Positions 58,451 through 64,000 of a stretch of 64,000 nt of DNA are shown one piece after another. The notes under the pieces are model-generated. The model saw only the letters and a list, made by a program, of their open reading frames with translations, was not told the origin of the DNA and ran no database searches. The stretch's first letter is position 1; the number at the start of each line of letters is the position of its first letter. The position numbers and the translations under genes are program-made. The DNA comes from Actinoallomurus bryophytorum (GTDB lineage Bacteria; Actinomycetota; Actinomycetes; Streptosporangiales; Streptosporangiaceae), in NCBI RefSeq assembly GCF_006716425.1, contig NZ_VFOZ01000001.1, forward strand, positions 2,790,001 to 2,854,000, written 5' to 3'.

Positions 58451-61222
58451 CTAGCCGTCCAGCGGCGTGGCGCAGCGCGCCGGCCAAGCGGCGGGAGATG
58501 TTCCTCCTGACGTGGACGTCTGCCGGCGTAGCGCCTCGTCGAGCCGTTCCAGGTTGGCCCGGTCGGCCTCGTCCAGGCCGCCGGTCCGGTCATCAGCCGC
58601 CGGATCCGCGCCGAGCACTTCGCTCAGCAGGACGATCGGCGCCGGGCCCGCGGACCGTACGTCCAGCACCCGAAGACCGGTACCGGGCGGGAAGACCACC
58701 TCGTCGGCGGCGAGACCGGGCACGGACCCGAGCAACGGACGGACTCGCCGGCCGGTGGAGGACCAGATGACGAAGCCGCCCGCCGTGGCGGACAGCCCGC
58801 CGGCAACCCCGATCGGGAGCGCGCTGACCGCCCCCGGCCGGCGCAGTACGCTCCCCGGCACGAACCGCTCGATGCCTCCCTCGGCGGGAAGCCCACCGCG
58901 TACGGCGACCCCCCGATACGAGGGCAGCCGGCACAGCCCCGAGGACAGACAGGCGGTGTAGCAACCGGGGAGGCCGGTGTCGTCCGGCGTCTCCTCTCCG
59001 GGCGGGGCCAGCTCGCCGTGGGTGTCCGACAGGTAGACGTGCACCGCGACGAGATCGGTACGCGCGGCGTCCACCTGGGGTCCGCGGAGCGCGGGCATCC
59101 TCGTCATCGCCCGGTTGACCGTGGCGCTGTACCGCTCCCAGACCGGCTGGGCGAGTGACCGGAACTCGGCCCGTTCCTTCTCCGAACTGCGCCGGGCGGG
59201 GCCGGGCACGGGTTTCGTACGGGGCCGCACCGGGGGTGCCGGGGCGGCGGCCGGGGCCGGACCGACCGGAGCGAGAGGCGCGGGCGGCGGTTCGGCGGCA
59301 TCGGGCCGGTCCATCGGGGCGGCGCCGTCGGGCGACGCTGCGGCCGCCGGCGCCACGGGCTCCGCAGGCTTTGCGGGCTCCACGGGTGTCGGGGGCGTGG
59401 CGGGCGTCGCGGGCGGGGACACCGGAGGGAGCGCGCTCTCCGCGGCCGTACCGGACGACGGCACGGGCTCCGGAGGCCTTCCCAAGACGGGTGTCCGCGG
59501 AATCCTCCCCAGGCTCGGCGGGAGCGGTTCCGCGCCGCCTCGCTCGCGGGGCGGCCCGGACGGGGCGGCCTCGTGCGCACGGACGGGAGGCGCGTCCGGG
59601 GACGACGGTGGCCCGGCCGGCTCCGGCCGGTGTGCGGAGCCGGTGGTCTGAGGCACCGCGGGCTCGTCGGTCCTGCGCGCCGCCGAGTCGGGTCCTGCCG
59701 CTGCCGGACGCGCGGACGACTCGGCGGTGGCACCCTGCGGACGCGAGGCCCGTGGGATCGCGACGGTCCGTACGATCGATGCCACGGGAGCGGCCGGCGT
59801 CTCCACGGGCTGCGGCTCCACCAGGGACACGCCGTGCTCGATCGCCAGCCGGAGCAGCCGAAAGTCCTCCTCGCCGGACGCGTGTGCCGGCACGACCCGG
59901 TGGAGGGTGACGAAGCCACGCACCCCGCTTCCGAGTTCGGTGAGCAGGCGGGACAGATCGGCGAAGAGCACGTCGTCGGCCGCCTCCCCTCGGAGGTTCA
60001 CCTCAATGGCCAGTTGTTCGGGCGACACCGGGCGCCCCGCGAAGGCGGGCGCCTCTCCTCGTGGCCCCACCGCCAGCCCGGCTCTCGTCACGGAGACCTG
60101 CCACCGGTCCGAGAGCGCGATGGCGCCCGGTTCCGGATGGTCGGTACCGACCACGGGCGAGCGCCAGCGGGCCAGTTGGGGCGCGGGGACGCGGTCCGCC
60201 CCCTCGGCACCGTACGGCCGGCAGAGGACGGCCTCGACGAAGGGCACCCAGGTCGGTTCCGCGTCGGCACCGATCAGGACGGGCCGGACGACAGGCTCGG
60301 TGTCGGTGCCGACGACGAGCGGGAGCCCGGTGAGCACCTCCACGTCGGCGCCCAGGATCTCGGCGGTGTCCTGACCGACGGCCAGCAGGTCGATGGGGCC
60401 GCACGGGGCGAGACGGGCCGCCGCACGGATCGTCTCGGGCAGCGCGGCCAGCACGGCGGCGAGGTCCGCGGCCGGGATACCGGGGTCGCCGTCGGCGGCA
60501 CCGACGAGAACGGTCAAGTGGTCGTTGTCGACCGGCACGGCGTAGCAGAGGTCCGCGGCGCGCGCTCGCGGCACCCGCGCCGACCGCACCAGGAGCCCGG
60601 CGGGGATCTGCTCGACCACACATCCGCCGACGGTGCCGGCGGGGAGCCGGGCGAGCGCGGGCTGCCAGTGCGGCTCGGGGCTGCGCCGGCCCAGCGGCGT
60701 CGGTTCCGCGCCGGGGGTGAACGACCGCCAGCCGCGGACGGGCGCGCCGGCGCCGATGGCGAACAACGAGCCACCGGGCACGATCACCACGCCCGCGTCG
60801 GGCGCGATCACCTCGATACTCCAGGCGTCGGCGATCCGCTGCGCCAGGGCGGGCCGGTCCGGGCGCGGGCGGCCCGCACCCGACAGCGCGAGGCGTACGG
60901 TCGTCGCGCCCTGCTCACGTGCGGAGTCGAGTACGGTGCCGAGCCGGGCCCAGAGTCCGGCGGTCGCGTCGTCCGCGCCGACCACCACCGTGAAGACGTC
61001 GTTCGCCTTCTCGCCGCCGAGGAAGCGGGCCAGCTCGGCGACGCCGTCCGGTTTCGGCAGTGCGTCCGGGGAGGAGCGCAGCAGGGTCAGACCGTCGTAC
61101 TCGTCGACCACCACCGCGGCTCTGCTCTCGGCGCGGGCGGCGCCGCGGGACCCGGCCCCGATCGAGGCGGACGCGTTGGATCCGTCCCGCCCCGGCCGGC
61201 GGTACTGCGCCCTTTTCCACAC
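58451..61222 (-). CDS. Large protein with ADP-ribosyltransferase-like C-terminal domain
   Basis: 923 residues; GTG start at 61222 after GGAGG. Residues ~35-470 are alpha/beta sequence without a family I can name. A ~200-residue Pro/Ala-rich linker follows. From about 690 the sequence resembles the ADP-ribosyltransferase fold: LPSYRGVAVRGG (Arg), an SST element in FVIWSSTGRRV, and DEVVFPPGTGLRVLDV, which matches the catalytic-Glu strand. No signal peptide. Neighbouring a type VII secretion-associated gene, it may be a secreted effector or a structural relative. Activity is not shown. Confidence 0.6.
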   Translation of the reverse strand: MWKRAQYRRPGRDGSNASASIGAGSRGAARAESRAAVVVDEYDGLTLLRSSPDALPKPDGVAELARFLGGEKANDVFTVVVGADDATAGLWARLGTVLDSAREQGATTVRLALSGAGRPRPDRPALAQRIADAWSIEVIAPDAGVVIVPGGSLFAIGAGAPVRGWRSFTPGAEPTPLGRRSPEPHWQPALARLPAGTVGGCVVEQIPAGLLVRSARVPRARAADLCYAVPVDNDHLTVLVGAADGDPGIPAADLAAVLAALPETIRAAARLAPCGPIDLLAVGQDTAEILGADVEVLTGLPLVVGTDTEPVVRPVLIGADAEPTWVPFVEAVLCRPYGAEGADRVPAPQLARWRSPVVGTDHPEPGAIALSDRWQVSVTRAGLAVGPRGEAPAFAGRPVSPEQLAIEVNLRGEAADDVLFADLSRLLTELGSGVRGFVTLHRVVPAHASGEEDFRLLRLAIEHGVSLVEPQPVETPAAPVASIVRTVAIPRASRPQGATAESSARPAAAGPDSAARRTDEPAVPQTTGSAHRPEPAGPPSSPDAPPVRAHEAAPSGPPRERGGAEPLPPSLGRIPRTPVLGRPPEPVPSSGTAAESALPPVSPPATPATPPTPVEPAKPAEPVAPAAAASPDGAAPMDRPDAAEPPPAPLAPVGPAPAAAPAPPVRPRTKPVPGPARRSSEKERAEFRSLAQPVWERYSATVNRAMTRMPALRGPQVDAARTDLVAVHVYLSDTHGELAPPGEETPDDTGLPGCYTACLSSGLCRLPSYRGVAVRGGLPAEGGIERFVPGSVLRRPGAVSALPIGVAGGLSATAGGFVIWSSTGRRVRPLLGSVPGLAADEVVFPPGTGLRVLDVRSAGPAPIVLLSEVLGADPAADDRTGGLDEADRANLERLDEALRRQTSTSGGTSPAAWPARCATPLDG

Positions 61223-61455
61223 GATCTAACCTCCGGTGACGGCTTCGGCCCCGGCGAGGGAGTGGCCGGTCGCCGGATCCGGCACCGGTACGCCCTTTCA
61301 CGCGACCGCACGGCGGTTCGAACCACTCCTCGACCGGTACGGGGTGACCCGGCGAGAGGTGGCCACAGTCAGGCATACGCACCCCAGGGTGCTCAGGTTC
61401 AACGCCGGGTGGTGTCTTTTCCGGTTTTTCTTTCTTTCAGTGGTTCTACAGTGCT

Positions 61456-62178
61456 TTAGGTGGTTTCCGCAGCCGCCGGGACATTCCCGCTGACGGTGGC
61501 GGGACGCGGCGCGGCATCGCGGCCTTCCCCGGGGGTGCTCTCCGGCACGCGCTCGAGTGCCTCGCGGAGCATGCCGGTCTCCACCGTCATGCTCACCGGG
61601 GCCGAGGGGTTGAGATAGACGAGGTGGTCGGCGGGAATCCGTTCGGCGAGTTCACGCACGCTCATCAGCGTGAACGCCAGCCGGCCCGCGGCGTGGAGGT
61701 AGCCGGGTGAGGTGAAGACCGGGATCACGCGCGTCGTGCCATCCGGCGCGGTGGCGGGCAGCAGGTCACCTTCGGGCGTGACGAAGACCGCCGCCTCCGG
61801 CAGGGCGGCCAGCGCGTCGGTCACGGCCTCGCCGGGGCCGTAGCCGGACGCCGCGAGCTGTACCGCGGCGTCGACGTCATCGGCCGGCTCGGGCCAGCCG
61901 AGCGCCGACGGCGACGGCCGGTACTCCTTGTTGTCGCGCCACTCGACGATCTCGCCCTCCGGGCTCGACCGCCACTGCCCGACCAGCGCCCAGCCCGGCG
62001 GGGTGCCCTCGCCGGTCCAGGCGGGGTCGACCATGCCGAGCCAGTGGTCGGGCGCGAGCCGGCCGGCCTCACGGATCGAGTCCGGGATGGCGGGCATCGT
62101 CCCGCCCACCTCATCGATCGGCTCGTCACCGGCCGCGGCCGACGACCGTTGACGCGCATCGCCCTGCTCGGCAGTCAC
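61456..62178 (-). CDS. Type VII secretion system-associated protein
   Basis: 240 residues from the GTG at 62178, after GAGGGAAA; an ATG at 62193 is in frame. The core APDHWLGMVDPAWTGEG, WALVGQWRSSPEGEIVEW and EYRPSPSALGWPEP is the signature of the T7SS-associated family found at actinomycete ESX loci. The second half has an SseB-like strand pattern (AVFVTPEGDLLPA, HLVYLNPSAPVSM). No signal peptide or membrane helix; probably cytoplasmic. It lies between the two large proteins and shares their strand. Confidence 0.8.
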   Translation of the reverse strand: MTAEQGDARQRSSAAAGDEPIDEVGGTMPAIPDSIREAGRLAPDHWLGMVDPAWTGEGTPPGWALVGQWRSSPEGEIVEWRDNKEYRPSPSALGWPEPADDVDAAVQLAASGYGPGEAVTDALAALPEAAVFVTPEGDLLPATAPDGTTRVIPVFTSPGYLHAAGRLAFTLMSVRELAERIPADHLVYLNPSAPVSMTVETGMLREALERVPESTPGEGRDAAPRPATVSGNVPAAAETT

Positions 62179-62435
62179 TTTCCCTCGATCCATGCCCGCC
62201 GGACCCGGCGGTTAGGCGGCCCTGGTGAGTACAACGAGCGGCTGACCTTCGCATTCGTCCATGAAGATCACGCTGAAGCTACCAATGCGGATATGCACTG
62301 TCGACCCCGCCTAAGCCCATTTATCTTGATTGTCATGGCCATGTCATGTTCCGCTAACGCCGCACTCCCACTCCCGGATGGCCGGGTTAGCGAAGGTGAT
62401 GTAGTGGGACAAAAGGGACGACAACTCATCGGTGC

Positions 62436-64000
62436 TCAGCTCCTCGGGTAGGCCGAGATGTTCCGGCCGGGGACGAGCCGTACGCCCAGCCGCCCGGCGG
62501 CGGCATCCAGAACCGCGACCATCTCCGCCATCGTCTCCCCGGTCGCCGGCGTCGTCTCCAACGCGAGCCGGAAACGCTGCACACGGCCAAGACCCAGTGA
62601 CCCGACCGACAGAGTCGCCTGCCCCCGCTGCTCCGCGGACAGGGTGATCCCCGCACGCTCGAGGTCATCGACAGGCACCTGCGCCGCCTCGTCGGCGAGC
62701 GGCGCGGAGACGGGGAGATCCTCCTCCTTCAGCCCCGCGACGAACCGCTCGTACGGGGTGACGCCCTCGCCCGAACCATCCTGATCCGCCAGGAGCGAGG
62801 CTCTCCGGTCGAGGGCCCGCGCGAGCGCCCGGCCGAACGACTCACCCTCCTCCGGCAGGATCGGCAGCTCGACCAGAACACCGCGGGCCTCGGGCGAGGG
62901 CCTGGGCCGGGGTGCCACGGAGATCCAGCCGGTCTCGCTCCCATCCGGATCGGGATACGTGTGGGCGCTCACCTCCCCCGTCGGCTGGTCACGGTCGAGG
63001 GCGGTCTCCCACTCCGGCAGATGAACGCGGCGGCCGGTCAGCTCGCCGACACGAGCGGCGAACGCCAATGTGGCGCGGCGGTTCACGGCCGGACCGCTCT
63101 GGCACGGCCACACCACGATGTCGGAGAACCCGTCCAGCCAGTCACCGACCAGACCGGCGAACTCGTCGCCGTCCAGTGATCGGCCGTCCGCGCCGTGCAC
63201 GGCCGCGACGGCCCGCCCCGCCCGACCAGGGGAGAACCAGTGGAATGCTGTGGCGCCGGGTCCGATGGGCAGTGGACGCACGACCGGTGCCGGCGCGCCG
63301 TCCGCACCGGTGTGCCAGGCCGTGTAGGAGGTCAGCGAAGCCGCGCCGGAAAGCGCCGGCCCGCGCGCGGCCAGGTCCGGAGCCGGGTAGGAGGCCAGGC
63401 CGTGGAACCGCCCGTCCACGTCACGTACCTGGTGCAGGACGATGTCGTCATGCCAGCCGGGGTGCTCGGCGTCGCGGCGGCGGGGTCGGGCGAACAGGTC
63501 GGGCAGCGACTCCTCCAGGCCGCCGACCAGCCGGTACCCGCCTGCGGGGTTCTCCTCGATCGGGATCATCCCGTACAGGCCACGGGGCGCGCGCACTCGC
63601 AGGGTGCCGTGGTGTCCGCGCATGACGAGGTCGAGGGCGAACCGGTAGTGCCGGTACCGGCGGGTGGCCTCCTTGTTCTTCTCGTCCGTCCCGCCCAGCT
63701 CGCCGGACAGCTCCTCGGCATGCTCGCGGGCGTACTCGAAACCGCCGATTCCCAGCGCACGGGCCGCGCCCATCTCGCCGCCCGCCTCGGGACCGAAGGA
63801 CAGGTGCCATCCGCCGGAGTTCTCGGAGGTGTCCTTGTCCGCCTCCGACTCCTGCGTGTAGTTGCGGCCCTTGAAGTTCGTCCCGTCGGCCGGGCCGATC
63901 ACCTCCGCGCCCACGATCTCCGCGCCGACGATCGTCTTCCGGCCGCCGACCGGCACCTCGTACGCGTTCCGCAGCACGTCCTTGATGCCCGGCCGGATGG
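62436..64000 (-). CDS. C-terminal part of a very large actinobacterial protein (partial)
   Basis: At least 521 codons, open across the window's right end. It has beta-rich sequence rich in Asp/Gly/Pro with no membrane helix. FHWFSPGRAGRAVAAVHG and DIVVWPCQSGPAVNRR followed by ARVGELTGRRVHLPEW look like the His and Cys strands of a caspase/CHAT-fold or 'lonely Cys'-type domain in giant actinobacterial secretion-linked proteins. The C-terminus (VGSLGLGRVQRFRLALETTP) is of unknown fold. Context suggests a large toxin or carrier of the type VII locus. The N-terminal part is needed for a firm call. Confidence 0.5.
   Translation of the reverse strand, partial: IRPGIKDVLRNAYEVPVGGRKTIVGAEIVGAEVIGPADGTNFKGRNYTQESEADKDTSENSGGWHLSFGPEAGGEMGAARALGIGGFEYAREHAEELSGELGGTDEKNKEATRRYRHYRFALDLVMRGHHGTLRVRAPRGLYGMIPIEENPAGGYRLVGGLEESLPDLFARPRRRDAEHPGWHDDIVLHQVRDVDGRFHGLASYPAPDLAARGPALSGAASLTSYTAWHTGADGAPAPVVRPLPIGPGATAFHWFSPGRAGRAVAAVHGADGRSLDGDEFAGLVGDWLDGFSDIVVWPCQSGPAVNRRATLAFAARVGELTGRRVHLPEWETALDRDQPTGEVSAHTYPDPDGSETGWISVAPRPRPSPEARGVLVELPILPEEGESFGRALARALDRRASLLADQDGSGEGVTPYERFVAGLKEEDLPVSAPLADEAAQVPVDDLERAGITLSAEQRGQATLSVGSLGLGRVQRFRLALETTPATGETMAEMVAVLDAAAGRLGVRLVPGRNISAYPRS

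Noticed and set aside
1-64000. tRNA, rRNA, CRISPR arrays, insertion sequences and att sites
   Set aside because: I looked for tRNA-like cloverleaf ends, regularly spaced repeats with unique spacers, transposase motifs and long terminal inverted repeats, and saw none. Short or diverged examples could be missed by eye.

Overview
High-GC, GC3-rich actinomycete DNA. The DUF574 methyltransferase, roadblock protein, CU044_5270-type proteins, SARP regulator, EACC1/caspase pair and type VII secretion-associated gene suggest a filamentous actinobacterium, perhaps Streptosporangiales/Thermomonosporaceae (inference; no rRNA or tRNA is present to fix the taxon).

Layout. 0-1.5 kb: an unrecognised partial gene and two decayed genes (quinone reductase, YceI). 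1.4-4.1 kb (minus strand): the most unusual locus. Four tandem ~100-bp units each carry a ribosome-binding site, a 6-8 codon ORF with a penultimate Trp (MDLIWE, MNTVDWD, MNTVEWD, MRSIINWT) and a hairpin with a 6-bp stem and 10-nt loop. They are followed by an MFS transporter and an overlapping SAM methyltransferase, which looks like a minimal peptide cluster. 4.3-9.7 kb: GAF protein, DUF4331 protein, PucR regulator with two C-terminal HTH copies, DUF574 methyltransferase and roadblock protein.

9.7-22.7 kb: two paralogous envelope modules, each with response regulator, sensor kinase, CMR/FPDP-repeat lipoprotein, adaptor with peptidoglycan-binding domain, MacB-like ATPase and permease. Between them, on the plus strand, lie a truncated Tat/TPR gene and an EACC1 + caspase conflict pair. 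Similar candidate operators lie in front of the first module's two transcription units and the truncated gene. 22.8-26.1 kb: PhyH dioxygenase, AraC regulator, VOC protein and a second DUF4331 protein. 26.3-32.5 kb: stress block with a SigB/SigF-type sigma factor, a catalase fused to a DJ-1-like domain and carrying a good SigB-type promoter, a PP2C phosphatase, a STAS protein and a LuxR regulator.

32.6-38.9 kb: secreted protein, TetR and LuxR remnants, a DUF4132 protein, a sigma factor/CU044_5270 pair and a NarL-type sensor kinase. 38.9-45.0 kb: cobalamin-linked block on the minus strand, reading hemE, riboswitch, cbtB, cbtA, terminator, riboswitch, nrdA, nrdB. Low cobalamin should allow cobalt uptake and the B12-independent class I reductase. 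45.1-50.3 kb: an SDR gene and a TetR gene joined head to head at truncated 5' ends, an AraC regulator, M18 aminopeptidase and a second sigma/CU044_5270 pair.

50.5-64 kb: divergent AAA-type and SARP regulators; three membrane-anchored lectins with one shared cytoplasmic tail and transmembrane helix but different outer domains; a 923-residue protein with an ADP-ribosyltransferase-like C-terminus; a type VII secretion-associated protein; and the C-terminal part of a very large protein that runs off the window.

At least five genes are visibly decayed, so this is an accessory, rearranged region rather than core chromosome.
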